DNA of 64,000 nucleotides from Nannocystis punicea (lineage in GTDB: Bacteria; Myxococcota_A; Polyangia; Nannocystales; Nannocystaceae), in assembly GCF_026965555.1 (NCBI RefSeq), contig NZ_CP114040.1, forward strand, positions 8,530,001 to 8,594,000, given 5' to 3'. Made by a program: the position numbers and the translations under genes. Shown piece after piece: positions 9,825-18,568 of this stretch; position 1 is the stretch's first letter, and each line of letters begins with the position of its first letter. Under the pieces are notes generated by a model, which was given only the letters and a program-made list of their open reading frames with translations, was not told where the DNA came from and ran no database searches.

Positions 9825-10832
9825 TCATTGCCCTTCGCGCTGCCGCCAGGCCGACGGCGCCGAGCCGGTCCAGCGGCGGAACGCGCGGGTGAACGCCGCC
9901 ACCTCCGTGAAGCCGAGCAAGAACGCGATCTCCGACACCGTCCGCTGGCCCTCGCGCAAGTAGCCGAGCGACAGGTCGCGGCGCACCTCGTCGACCAGCG
10001 CCTGGTACGTCGTGCCCTCGGCCTGCAGCGCGCGCTGAAGCGTGCGCGTGCTGGTCGCCAGCGACTTCGCGGTCGCCTCGAGCGTCGGCAGCTCGCCCGG
10101 CAATGCGCGGACCACGTGCGTCTTCACGCGATGGACCAGGTCGTCGCGGGCCGGCAGCCGGGCCAGCAGCTCGTCGGCGTGGCGCTCGAGCAGCGCCGCC
10201 AGCGACGGGTCGGCGCCGCGGACCGGCGCGTCGAGCAGCTCGGTGCGGAAGTCGAGGCCGCTCGCGACCTCGCGGAAGGCCAGCGGTGCGCCGAAGGTCC
10301 GCCGGTGCGGTTCGATGTCGGCCGGCGGCCCGTGCTGGAACCCGACCCGTCGCGGCGCGAAGCTCGGGCCGACCAGCGCCCGTGCTCGCAACATCCACGT
10401 CGTCACCACGTACTCGGAGAAGTGCCGCGGCGCGCAGGCCGTCCCGCGCAGGCGCAGCAGCAGCCGCGCCTGCGACCCCTCGATCGTCAGCGTCAGCTCG
10501 GCGTCGTCGTGGTGCAGGCGTTGATAGCGGAGCATCCGCTCGATCGCCTGCCGCAGCGTCGGCCCCTGCGCGCACACGTAGTCCACCACGTCGAACGGCG
10601 CGTCGCGCAGCAGCTCCGCCGCCCCCAGGCCGAAGCTCGGGTCACCGCACAGCGCCGGGATCTCCTCCCAGGCGCGCAGGAACAGGGCGTGCGGCACTCG
10701 CACGTGCGGATCGGCGAGCAGCGCCGGGTCGAACTCGAGCCGGCGGGCGAGCTCGTCCGGGGCGAGCCCGAAGCGCGCCGCGCCCAGCACACAGATCCGG
10801 ATCGCCTTGATGCACGCCGTCGACGGAGTCAT
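9825..10832 (-). CDS. AraC-family transcriptional regulator, OruR/ArgR-like
   Basis: A 335-residue regulator. The N-terminal ~200 residues match the arabinose-binding-like domain seen in the AraC subgroup with OruR and ToxR-like members: LARRLEFDPALLADPHVRVP, then a segment with FDVVDYVCAQGPTLRQAIER. The C-terminal ~100 residues contain two helix-turn-helix motifs: TLEATAKSLATSTRTLQRAL and TVSEIAFLLGFTEVAAFTRA, followed by the typical FRRWTGSAPSAWR ending. The ATG at 10832 (MTPSTA) is preferred over one 13 codons upstream because it gives the usual short N-terminus. No obvious target is adjacent; the next gene upstream is a divergent BON-domain gene. Confidence 0.85.
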   Translation of the reverse strand: MTPSTACIKAIRICVLGAARFGLAPDELARRLEFDPALLADPHVRVPHALFLRAWEEIPALCGDPSFGLGAAELLRDAPFDVVDYVCAQGPTLRQAIERMLRYQRLHHDDAELTLTIEGSQARLLLRLRGTACAPRHFSEYVVTTWMLRARALVGPSFAPRRVGFQHGPPADIEPHRRTFGAPLAFREVASGLDFRTELLDAPVRGADPSLAALLERHADELLARLPARDDLVHRVKTHVVRALPGELPTLEATAKSLATSTRTLQRALQAEGTTYQALVDEVRRDLSLGYLREGQRTVSEIAFLLGFTEVAAFTRAFRRWTGSAPSAWRQREGQ

Positions 10833-10996
10833 GCCCGGGACGAATGTCGCGACCCGGCGTGCTGGCGTCAATCACCCACGCGCGCCCGCCTGCCGCCGCG
10901 CAGACCCGGCTCGGGCGCATCGCCCCCCTGTCCCTGCCGGCGACCCGCGCTCACCCGGCCCCGACCTGCGCTCGCCTTGTTCTCCATGCTCTATAG

Positions 10997-11044
10997 GACA
11001 TGTTGTTCAAGACATTGTCTTTTCGACATGCCCAGAGATACATA
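10997..11044. repeat. Cluster of CATG-core palindrome repeats upstream of the BON gene
   Basis: Three motif copies lie in 48 bp: GGACATGTTG, AAGACATTGTCTT (a near-perfect dyad) and TCGACATGCCC. They belong to the window-wide repeat family. They sit in the divergent gap 10833-11215, which holds no gene. Confidence 0.6.
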
Positions 11045-11215
11045 CGAGATCTCGCCTCGATTCGCCGGTACGCCTCGGCCCGCTGCGGCTACTACGCACT
11101 CTGGCGCGTGCAAGGAACCTCAGGCGCAGCCGCGCCTGCGTCGCGGGGCAGCGGGCGAAAGATCGTGGCTCACGCCGTTCACGGCCGCAATTTGCCGACC
11201 GCGGAGGAAGGAACC

Positions 11216-12046
11216 ATGCAGAACAAGAAACACCGCCACCGCGGGCGCCGCGGCGGGCGAGATCTGGGGGAGACGCGCGGCATGCTGGCGCGGACGATCG
11301 ATCGCGTGCGCGCGTGGTTCGGCGACGAGGAGGCGTCGTGTCGACTGGCGCTCGACGGCAAGCGGGCCCGTCGCGACGCCCGGCTCCAGGCGCGCGCCGA
11401 GCGACGGCAGCACCAGCAGCAGATGGTCGAGGAGCGGATCCGCGGCAAGCGACGTCGACGCGACCGCATGCCGGGCTCTTTCCCGCTGAGCTTCATCCCG
11501 TCGCCGCAGACCTGGCCGTGGCAGTTCATGGGTCGTGGGAGCCCGTGGCCGCCGAGCCCCGAGTCGTACTACCAACAATCCCTGCCGACCGGCGTGCGCG
11601 GACGTCCGCTGCACCGGCGCGGGCGCTTCTCGGGCCGCGGCCCGCGCGGCTACATGCGCCCCGACGCGCGGATCGTCGAGGACATCAACGAGGCCCTGAC
11701 CTACAGCCCGCACATCGACGCCAGTGACATCGAGATCCGGGTCGACAGCGGCGACGTCGTCGTGAGCGGCACCGTCGACGACCGCTACATCAAGCGCCTG
11801 GTCGAGGATCTGATCGAGGACGTCTCGGGCGTACGCGACGTGCAGAACAACCTCCGCGTCGAGAAGGCCGAGCTGCAGGGCGCCGGCGGCATGAACCGCG
11901 CCTCGGGCAGGCGCGACGAGCTCGGCGAGATGCGCCGCGACATGACCATGGGCCAGGACTTCGAGGAGATCGAGGTCAGCAACCTCAACACCGGCCAGGA
12001 GAGCTGCGCCCGCAAGAACCGCGGCGGCAGCTTCTCCGGCACCTGA
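11216..12046 (+). CDS. BON-domain protein with Arg/Gly-rich N-terminus
   Basis: 276 residues. The start is fixed by a strong ribosome site (GGAGGAAGG, 5 bp before the ATG at 11216). Residues 1-100 are very basic (repeats of RRGGR, KRARRDAR, KRRRRDR) without a signal peptide. After RGPRGYMRPDARIVEDINEA comes a BON domain (about residues 155-225): a segment VDSGDVVVSGTVDDRYIKR and VSGVRDVQNNLRV. The RGPxxYxRxDxRIxEDVxExL lead into BON resembles a family of envelope-stress proteins sometimes called SWFGDRG-BON. BON domains bind lipids. The basic head suggests nucleic acid or phospholipid contact, but that is inference. The tail is acidic. Confidence 0.8.
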   Translation: MQNKKHRHRGRRGGRDLGETRGMLARTIDRVRAWFGDEEASCRLALDGKRARRDARLQARAERRQHQQQMVEERIRGKRRRRDRMPGSFPLSFIPSPQTWPWQFMGRGSPWPPSPESYYQQSLPTGVRGRPLHRRGRFSGRGPRGYMRPDARIVEDINEALTYSPHIDASDIEIRVDSGDVVVSGTVDDRYIKRLVEDLIEDVSGVRDVQNNLRVEKAELQGAGGMNRASGRRDELGEMRRDMTMGQDFEEIEVSNLNTGQESCARKNRGGSFSGT

Positions 12047-12159
12047 TCGCCGGCGCGACCACCACGGTCGCCCCTCGTCCCGCCGACGATGGGCCGCGAG
12101 CGCACGGGCTGCGCGCGGCCGCGTCACGGCGCGGCCGCGCGGCGCTCGTCGCCACCCTC

Positions 12160-12225
12160 TCACGGCGCGGTCGCCTCGCGCATGAAGTCGAGGTACGCCG
12201 CCAGCGCCTCGGCCTGCGCCCCTCC
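12160..12225 (-). pseudogene. C-terminal scrap of a TetR-type regulator, paralogous to the gene at 43301
   Basis: Read on the minus strand it ends AEALAAYLDFMREATAP and stop. The gene at 43301 ends PEALAVYLEFMRRATAP, and the DNA matches over about 60 bp (12160-12220 against 43301-43362). Nothing recognisable continues upstream. A second partial copy of the first 22 bp is at 12124-12145. It sits between the BON gene and the cyclase gene. Confidence 0.6.
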
Positions 12226-12285
12226 CGGCGTGGGCCGAGCCGCCGGCGGCGACGCGACGGGCGGTGTCGCGGCGCGGCGGCGTCG

Positions 12286-15200
12286 CTATGGCTCGCTCGC
12301 TCCGTTGCCGCGACCGGCGTGGGCCTCGCGCCACAGCGCATGCGTGCGCGCCGACTCGAGGGCCGCGCCGCCGCGGTCGAAGCATTCGATGCTGGCCGCA
12401 AACTGCTCGTCGATGGCGCTGCGCGGCGCCGCCGTGGCGGCGAGCGCCTGACCGCAGACGCGCCGGGCGAACCCCTCGCTGTAGATGCCGTCCACGGCGA
12501 CCGCTTCCTCGATCGCCGCGCGCGCCAAGGCCAGCGCTGCATCGAACCGCCCGGCGTTGAGCGCGACCTCGGCCTCCATCGCGGCGAACCAATCGGCGGT
12601 CACGAGGTTGCGGCCGAGGCTGGCGGCCATGTCACGCTGCCGGGTCAGGTTCTCGGCGGCTGCGGCGTGGTCGCCCAGTCGGCTGTGGGCCAGCGCCTGG
12701 TACCCGTGGCTGAAATAACAATACATCCGGTCGCCCGAGGCATCCGCGAGTTGCCAGGTCCGCTGGCTCTCGAGCAAGACGCGCTGCATGTCGCCCGTGT
12801 GTACCGCGATCACTGCGAGGAACATGTGGCCGTAGATCTGGCCGGTGTTGTTGTGGGTCTCGACGGCCCGCGCGAGCGCTTGCTGGGCCAGCCGCTCGCC
12901 CTCCTGCCGGCGGCCCAGCGCGACCTCGGCCAACCCGAGGAACACCAGGGTCAGGATCCACTCCGTGAGGTCATCCCAACGCGCCAGCGGCTCGATGACC
13001 CGACGAAACAGCGGGATCGCGTCCCGGAATCGGCCATTGATGACCAGGATCTTGCCGATATTCGTCGACGGCGCGACCAACAATTCCTCGTCTTGAAACT
13101 CCTGCGCGACCGGGAGCACCCGCTGAAAGCAGGCGTTCGCCGCTGCGACTGCATCCCCGCACATCAGATACGAGAGCGCCTGGAACAGCTGGACACGGGC
13201 GAGGCGCAGGCGATCCTCCGCGAGCCCGCTGCGCGCGAACAAGTGGCCGACGCGCTCCTCGGCCCGCTTGAGGCGCGCCAGGTTGATGCCGGGCTCGTCG
13301 GCGACCTGGGACACCCGGGCGAGGCCGATCGTCAGATCGATGACAGTCCGATCGATCGTGTCGTCCGGAGGCAGGTGCTCCAGCGCCTTCAGGGCCTCCC
13401 CGTAGTGGGTGCGGGCCTCCACGTGGGCGTAAAGGCGAGCGGCGGCGGCGGCGGAGCGGGCCAGGTAGTCCGCGGCTTTGGCCCATTGCTCGCCGAGCAG
13501 GAAGTGCCGGCCCACGATCGGATTGAACTCCGCCAGCCGGTCGGCGAACACGGCTTCCATGACGTCCCCGACCTTGCGGTGAAGCTCCTTGCGCCGCGGG
13601 CCGAGCAAGCTCTGATAGGCCACCTCCTGCGTCAGCGCGTGCTTGAACATGTACTCGACCTCGGGCTGGCACGAGCGCTCGCGGATCAGCCCCTCGCGCT
13701 CCAGCAGATCGATGTCGACCTCGAGGTGGTCAGTCGACGCCACCCGCGACAGCACCCGGTAGAGGAAGACGCGGCCGATGACGGAGGCCTGCTGGACGAT
13801 CCAGCGGGTCTCCGGGTAGAGCCGGTCGATGCGGGCCATCAGGACCCCGTGGAGCGTATCTGGGATCGAGACCTGATCGAGGAGGTCGGAGGGGACCCAG
13901 GCGTCGCCGTCGGGCGAGCGCACCAGCGCCCCGCGCTCGACCAACATGCGCAGGACCTCCTCGATGAAGAACGGGTTGCCCTCGGCCTTGTGCAGGACCG
14001 CCAGCCGGACCGGCTCGGGCAGGGTCGTCACTTGCAGCAGCTCCCTGACCATCGTGGCGCTGCCCTGCTCGCTGAGCGCCGCGAGCGGGAGGAGCGTGGA
14101 GCACTCGGCGTAGCGGGCCGTGACGACCGCCTGGAAGCTGCGCATGACTTCGTCGCGCCCGCCACGAGACACGCCGGCCACGATCACCGGGTGGGTCTCT
14201 ACCAGCGGCAGGAGCGATTGGATCAGCTCGACGCTGGTGGTGTCGATCCAGTGCATGTCCTCGAACACCAGGACCACGGGCCGCTCGACCGCCAGGTCGA
14301 CCAGCCACTGGCGGACCAGCGCGAATAGGCGGCGGCGGCCCTCGGCCGGCAGGGCGGCGAGCAGGGCCTCCTCCTCGGCGGTCGGTTGTAGCGCCAGCAT
14401 CGACGCGAACAACGCCTGGGCCTCGAGGTTCGCCGGGAAGAAGCGCTCGACGATGACGCGCAGGCGCTGGCGGGCCAGCTCCTCGCGGTCGTCGTCGCCG
14501 ATGCCGGCGTAGCGGAGAAACAGGTCGAGGAACGGCCCGTAGGGCAACGACCCGGTGTGGGGGAACGAGCGGCCCTCCAGCCAGCGCAGCGCCGGCGGCA
14601 AGGAGGCGCGCCAGCGGGCCATCAGCCGCGACTTGCCGATGCCGGCCTCGCCGGTGACGACCAGGACGTGGCCGCTCCCGCTCTGGAGCCGCTCGGCGAG
14701 GGCGCCGAGGAGCGCCAGCTCGCGCTCGCGCTCGACGAAGACAGCGCGAAAGCCCTTCAGGCCGCGCGACTTGCTCGGCGTCAGCCGGGCGTGATCGAGC
14801 TCGTAGACGACCAACGGCTCGCGCTTGCCCTTGACCTGCAGGGGCTCCAGGGCCACGAACGCGAACGAGTCTTGAGCCAGGCGATAGGTGTTGTGGCTGA
14901 CCAGAATCTGTCCGGGCCGGGCGGCACTCTCGAGCCGCGACGCAGTGTTAACAGTGTCGCCCATGACCGTGTACGAGAGCCGCATGTCGGAGCCGATGTT
15001 GCCGGCGATGACCATTCCGGTGTTGATGCCGATGTGCAGGGTCAACGGCTCGCCCACCCGATCGCGCCAGCGGCGATTGAAGCCCTCGAGGCGCTCGCGC
15101 ATCGACAGCGCGACACGCAGGGCGCGGTCGGGGTCGTTCTCGTGGGCTATCGGCGCGCCGAACACGGCCATGACCGCGTCGCCGATGAACTTGTCGATGT

Positions 15201-15657
15201 ATCCCTCGAACTCGTAGACCGCGCCGGCGAGCTCCTTGAGCACCGCGTGGGTGATCTCAGCGACCTCCTCGGCGTCGAGGCGCTCGCTGAGGTCGGTGAA
15301 TCCGGACAGGTCCGCGAACAGCACCGTCACCTGCTTGCGCTCGCCGTCGATCCGGCCGAACGCGCGCATCTTGTCGGCCAGCTCGCGCGGCAGGTAGCCC
15401 TGGAGCAGCTCGAGCAGCCCGTCGCTGCGGCTCGTCCGCGTGGAGCCCTGCAGCTGGCTCTGGAGCGCCTCGATCCGGCTGCGCAGCGCGGCCACTGTGA
15501 CGTCGACGACCGCGTCACCGAGAGTCGAGCGCAGCAATTCCTGCGCTGCGATGGCGGCCTGACACTGACGAACCTGCTCCTCCAGCGCTGCCATGCAGAC
15601 CTGCTTTGCCGACGAGCGGGCGTGCTCGCGCCGCGCGCGTAGAGAATGAAGGAGCAT
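12286..15657 (-). CDS. Class III adenylate/guanylate cyclase fused to AAA ATPase and TPR region
   Basis: A 1123-residue signalling protein. After an N-terminal coiled segment (TLGDAVVDVTVAALRSRIEA) comes a class III nucleotide cyclase domain (about 130-310): KQVTVLFADLSGFTDLSERL with the first metal Asp, FIGDAVMAVFGAP with the second, and YTVMGDTVNTASRLE. Next is a STAND/AAA-type ATPase with Walker A GEAGIGKSR and Walker B-like PVVLVFEDMHWID. The last ~500 residues are TPR-like helices. This three-part design is common in myxobacteria and actinobacteria; the cyclase may act as a sensor output or be non-catalytic. The ATG at 15657 is chosen for the GAGGGA ribosome site 7 bp upstream; a start at 15594 is possible. 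Confidence 0.9.
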   Translation of the reverse strand: MLLHSLRARREHARSSAKQVCMAALEEQVRQCQAAIAAQELLRSTLGDAVVDVTVAALRSRIEALQSQLQGSTRTSRSDGLLELLQGYLPRELADKMRAFGRIDGERKQVTVLFADLSGFTDLSERLDAEEVAEITHAVLKELAGAVYEFEGYIDKFIGDAVMAVFGAPIAHENDPDRALRVALSMRERLEGFNRRWRDRVGEPLTLHIGINTGMVIAGNIGSDMRLSYTVMGDTVNTASRLESAARPGQILVSHNTYRLAQDSFAFVALEPLQVKGKREPLVVYELDHARLTPSKSRGLKGFRAVFVERERELALLGALAERLQSGSGHVLVVTGEAGIGKSRLMARWRASLPPALRWLEGRSFPHTGSLPYGPFLDLFLRYAGIGDDDREELARQRLRVIVERFFPANLEAQALFASMLALQPTAEEEALLAALPAEGRRRLFALVRQWLVDLAVERPVVLVFEDMHWIDTTSVELIQSLLPLVETHPVIVAGVSRGGRDEVMRSFQAVVTARYAECSTLLPLAALSEQGSATMVRELLQVTTLPEPVRLAVLHKAEGNPFFIEEVLRMLVERGALVRSPDGDAWVPSDLLDQVSIPDTLHGVLMARIDRLYPETRWIVQQASVIGRVFLYRVLSRVASTDHLEVDIDLLEREGLIRERSCQPEVEYMFKHALTQEVAYQSLLGPRRKELHRKVGDVMEAVFADRLAEFNPIVGRHFLLGEQWAKAADYLARSAAAAARLYAHVEARTHYGEALKALEHLPPDDTIDRTVIDLTIGLARVSQVADEPGINLARLKRAEERVGHLFARSGLAEDRLRLARVQLFQALSYLMCGDAVAAANACFQRVLPVAQEFQDEELLVAPSTNIGKILVINGRFRDAIPLFRRVIEPLARWDDLTEWILTLVFLGLAEVALGRRQEGERLAQQALARAVETHNNTGQIYGHMFLAVIAVHTGDMQRVLLESQRTWQLADASGDRMYCYFSHGYQALAHSRLGDHAAAAENLTRQRDMAASLGRNLVTADWFAAMEAEVALNAGRFDAALALARAAIEEAVAVDGIYSEGFARRVCGQALAATAAPRSAIDEQFAASIECFDRGGAALESARTHALWREAHAGRGNGASEP

Positions 15658-15852
15658 CGCACGTCCCTCATTCGAGGGCAACCACGCGCCGGGCCACGCC
15701 CGTCCGCAGCACGAACGCCGGCCGCGCGGCTCGGCGGGTGTTGGCCGGCGCACGGGCTGTTGCACACGCGGGGCGTCGGCCGGGCGGAGGTGTCGGCCGT
15801 CGTGCGCGGGCTGTTGCGCGGTATCCTGTGCCGTCCGCCGGAACTTGTCACC

Positions 15853-15875
15853 GGCATGTCCCATAGAACATGTCC
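15853..15875. repeat. Palindrome repeat copy that supplies a start codon
   Basis: GGCATGTCC at the left and GAACATGTCC at the right form an inverted pair of family motifs. The right CATG provides the ATG of the short plus-strand gene at 15870, so that protein begins Met-Ser from repeat sequence. Confidence 0.6.
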
Positions 15876-16268
15876 GAAGAGCTATTTACGGAACCCGACC
15901 CGCGCCTCGCGGCGCTGCGCGAGCTGCTCGCCGAGGAGCCAGAGATCTTGCAGGAGGTCGAGGCGGCGTTCACCGACCCACGGCGGACGCCCCAAGACAT
16001 CGACCTAGGGCTCGCCGGGCCCGCGTGGGAGACGTTCGTCGCCTGCGGCCTCGTCCCCACCGCCGGCCCGCCGCGCCGGTTCGTCCAGCGGTACAAGCGG
16101 CGCTGCCCGGCGCGCCGAGGGGGAGCGCCTTCGCCAGGTTTGAACAACCCTTGTCCTCCGCGAGGTCGCAGCGCGCCTTGGCGAGCCGGATCCCTCGCGC
16201 CAGCAGGGCCTCGCCCTTGGTACCGTCGGACGCCGCGACGAGCCCGTCGCGCTCGGCCTTGCCGATGA
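15870..16268 (+). pseudogene. Truncated gene of unknown function, N-terminal part only
   Basis: The first ~78 residues look like a real cytoplasmic protein: PRLAALRELLAEEPEILQEV then TPQDIDLGLAGPAWETFVAC and PRRFVQRYKRR. From about base 16105 the frame enters sequence antisense to the Sel1 lipoprotein gene and becomes Arg/Pro-rich nonsense up to the stop at 16268. So the 3' part of this gene has been lost at a junction. The start at 15870 lies in a repeat palindrome. I do not recognise the family. Confidence 0.45.
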
Positions 16269-17100
16269 TGATGCACCCTTCGTCGCTGCCGGCCGCGCAG
16301 GCCTTGCGATAGATCGCCTCCTTGTCGCGGTCCTGGCTCCTCGGCAAGGCGGCGGCGACCTCCAGGCACGACTCGAGGTCGTCGAGCTCGCAGCCTCGGT
16401 CCAGGAGGCGCCTGGCTCGCTGCAGCTGTTCACTCCCTGCGAGGCCGGCGACCTGCTGCGCGGCGATGAAGCAGTCGTCACGGGTCCCGCGCAAGCAGCT
16501 CCCTTCGAGCAGGTCGGCCCCGCGAGCCCTCCACTTCGCGCCGTCGGTCGCGGAGGGCGAGAAGCTCCCCACTGTCATGCCGTAGAGGGCGCACGCCCGG
16601 CCGTCGTCCTTCATGCAGGCCACCCGCGCCACCTCGAGCGCGAGCGCCACCGCAGGGGAGTTCGCGGGTTTCCCGTCCGCCGCGCGGAGCGAGGCCTTTT
16701 CGACCTCCTCCCGCGCGAGCGTGAAGCAGCCGACCGGATCGTTCAGCTCGCACGCGCGCTGGATGAAGCGCCAGGCCTTGGCGTCGTCGCGCGGGAGCCC
16801 CGGCGCCTGGAGGTGCAGATTGGCGAGCTCGACGCAAGCGTCGGCCGCTCCGCCGGTGCACGCGCGGTCGAGGACCTTCACGAGCCGCGTCACGTCGATC
16901 TCGAGCGGCGCGCGGTGCATCTCCTTGCCGGCTTTCACGCAGCTCGGGACGTCCCCCTTTTCGCAGGCCGCTTCGCACGAAGAGACATCGCTGCAATCCA
17001 TGGTGGGCGGTGCGGGATGCGGCTCCGGCACCGGATTGGGCGGCTCTGCATTCGCGGCGCAGCCGAGCACGAACAGCAGGCCGATCGAGAGGCGAATCAT
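15970..17100 (-). CDS. Sel1-type repeat lipoprotein, C-terminus replaced at a junction
   Basis: 376 residues. Signal peptide with lipobox VLGC, a Pro-rich linker, then Cys-paired helical repeats of about 36-40 residues (CEAACEKGDVPSCVKAGKE, ACTGGAADACVELANLH, ACELNDPVGCFTLAREE, RGCELDDLESCLEVAAAL, ACAAGSDEGCIIIGKAE). These are the disulfide-bearing Sel1-like repeats of secreted myxobacterial and Helicobacter Hcp-type proteins, which mediate protein binding. After LAKALPLGAPGSAA (about residue 332) the sequence turns into Arg/Gly-rich nonsense that is antisense to the truncated plus-strand gene, so the natural C-terminus is missing. The protein may still be functional because the repeats are complete. 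Confidence 0.7.
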   Translation of the reverse strand: MIRLSIGLLFVLGCAANAEPPNPVPEPHPAPPTMDCSDVSSCEAACEKGDVPSCVKAGKEMHRAPLEIDVTRLVKVLDRACTGGAADACVELANLHLQAPGLPRDDAKAWRFIQRACELNDPVGCFTLAREEVEKASLRAADGKPANSPAVALALEVARVACMKDDGRACALYGMTVGSFSPSATDGAKWRARGADLLEGSCLRGTRDDCFIAAQQVAGLAGSEQLQRARRLLDRGCELDDLESCLEVAAALPRSQDRDKEAIYRKACAAGSDEGCIIIGKAERDGLVAASDGTKGEALLARGIRLAKARCDLAEDKGCSNLAKALPLGAPGSAACTAGRTGAAGRRWGRGRRRRTSPTRARRALGRCLGASAVGR

Positions 17101-17218
17101 CGGCGGAGCCTACACGACCTGGGCCGCGGTCGTCGGCACCCTGGGGGTCGCGCCGGCGCGATCGAACGCAGCCGCGGCGATGCCCTCCCCACTGTCCTGA
17201 GCCCGTCCGGCTTCGCGC

Positions 17219-17388
17219 GATTCCCAATCGACGCGCCGCTCGTCGAATATTCACGACGAAATGCATGCGCTAAATCAACGAGCGGCTGTGCTGGTGATCG
17301 CGCGATTCCGGGCGACACGCCGCTCGTCCGATATTCCCGACGAAACGCGTGCGCTACGTCAACGGAGCGGCTGCGCTGGTGCTCGTCG
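17219..17388. repeat. 85-bp tandem duplication with internal inverted repeat
   Basis: Two diverged copies, starting GATTCC at 17219 and 17304, are about 80% alike. Each holds GCCGCTCGT (or GCCGCTC) near its start and the inverted ACGAGCGGC (or GAGCGGC) about 35 bp later, so each could fold into a long-loop stem. It fills most of the 17101-17412 gap between divergent genes. Confidence 0.6.
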
Positions 17389-17412
17389 CACGGGAGTTAC
17401 CCTCACGCGGCC

Positions 17413-17976
17413 ATGCATCCTCGTCGTTTCGTCGCGCTGCTCGGTCCTCTCCTGCTCGCCGCGTGCGGGCCGACCGCCGACGAGATCGCCGGGGCGGTGC
17501 TGTTCTTCTCGCCGGTCGTGTACCTGGCCGCGATGTGGATCGTCTCCCTGCTGCACGCGATGTGGCGGGACGCGTTGCCCGACGTGAACTTCGGGCGCGG
17601 CAGCCACGTCGCGGCCGTGGCCCTGTTCTTCGGGTTGGCGCTCTACGGGGCCGGTTACGCCGATGCCGGGCTGTTCGGGGCCGACCTGTGGCTCGTCGGC
17701 TCCGCGCTGCTCACCGGGTGGTTGCTGCTCGCGCGCTTGACCCTGCGCAGCGGCTGGGGCTTCCGCTGGGGCGGGCTGGTGATAAACGGCCTGCTGACTG
17801 CGCCCATGCTGCTCGATCTGCTGACGACGGTGATCACGCCCGAGATCCGTCTCCTCGTCCTGTACACGTATTTCTGCGGAGGCGGCGCCGGACTGATTCC
17901 GCTGCTGCTCCTGATCGTGATGCTGATCGAAGCCGCGAGGGGTTCACGGGCCGCCCGCGCTGCTGCGCGTCGCTAG
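17413..17976 (+). CDS. Small polytopic membrane protein with lipoprotein-like N-terminus
   Basis: 187 residues. The N-terminus MHPRRFVALLGPLLLAACGP has a lipobox LLAAC. Four further hydrophobic helices follow: GAVLFFSPVVYLAAMWIV, AAVALFFGLALYGAGY, LWLVGSALLTGWLLLA and LYTYFCGGGAGLIPLLLLIV, and a basic Arg/Ala tail. No catalytic motif is seen. It is flanked by the repeat-bearing gap and by a decayed stretch, with no operon partner. Function is unknown. Confidence 0.6.
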   Translation: MHPRRFVALLGPLLLAACGPTADEIAGAVLFFSPVVYLAAMWIVSLLHAMWRDALPDVNFGRGSHVAAVALFFGLALYGAGYADAGLFGADLWLVGSALLTGWLLLARLTLRSGWGFRWGGLVINGLLTAPMLLDLLTTVITPEIRLLVLYTYFCGGGAGLIPLLLLIVMLIEAARGSRAARAAARR

Positions 17977-18099
17977 CACGAGACTCGATGAACAGACTGT
18001 TCATCCAGCGATCGCAAGACAAGCGTGAGCGCGCCTTCTGTGACGACTCGGGCCTCACCGACCGAGTGCTCTCGGAGCTCAAGTTCCGCGCGCATTCGA

Positions 18100-18370
18100 C
18101 TGCGGAACCCCGTGCACGCTTCGAGACCAGGTCCTCGCCGGGAAGTACCACATCGTCCGGCGCCCCGCAGAGCGCTCGGCAGTGCTTTGCCTGAGCTGCC
18201 GCTTCAACCTCCCCGTCGCTCCGCACGTGTGTGATCGCTTCAGGACCTGTCCCATCGGGCAGATCGTGCTCGACGAGCAGCACCGCGTACTGCTCGCTCG
18301 CTAGCCACACCTTCACCTCCGCGACGCTGGCCGCGTGCGTTACTTCATGCGCCCTCAAGAGCTGCTCCAT
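18100..18370 (-). pseudogene. Remnant of a response-regulator receiver domain
   Basis: The minus strand from 18370 reads MEQLLRAHEVTHAASVAEVK then YAVLLVEHDLPDGTG. This matches the middle of a receiver domain: the alpha-1/beta-2 region and the phospho-acceptor strand, normally VLLDxxLPDGxG. In-frame sequence upstream (LGQVTEVRSSARALRDRTA) still resembles the first helix but a TGA precedes it and there is no start. After about residue 50 similarity is lost. The surrounding 17977-18568 stretch holds no intact gene. Confidence 0.4.
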
Positions 18371-18568
18371 CGCCGTGCGGTCCCGAAGCGCGCGTGCGCT
18401 GGAACGAACCTCGGTGACCTGTCCTAACGGTCATAGCCGCGCCGCGCGAGAGTGCCAGCGCGATCGTCGGCGTCGAGCGCGACCCAGCTACATGAGAAGA
18501 TAGCCGCCGAGATGATTCTGGCTGTGTACGACAACAACGGCGGCGGCGCCCGGGAACATGGACGTTCA

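Noticed and set aside
17219..17388. Possible integron attC sites
   Set aside because: The inverted arms lack the GTTRRRY/RYYYAAC core pair, and there is no integrase gene.
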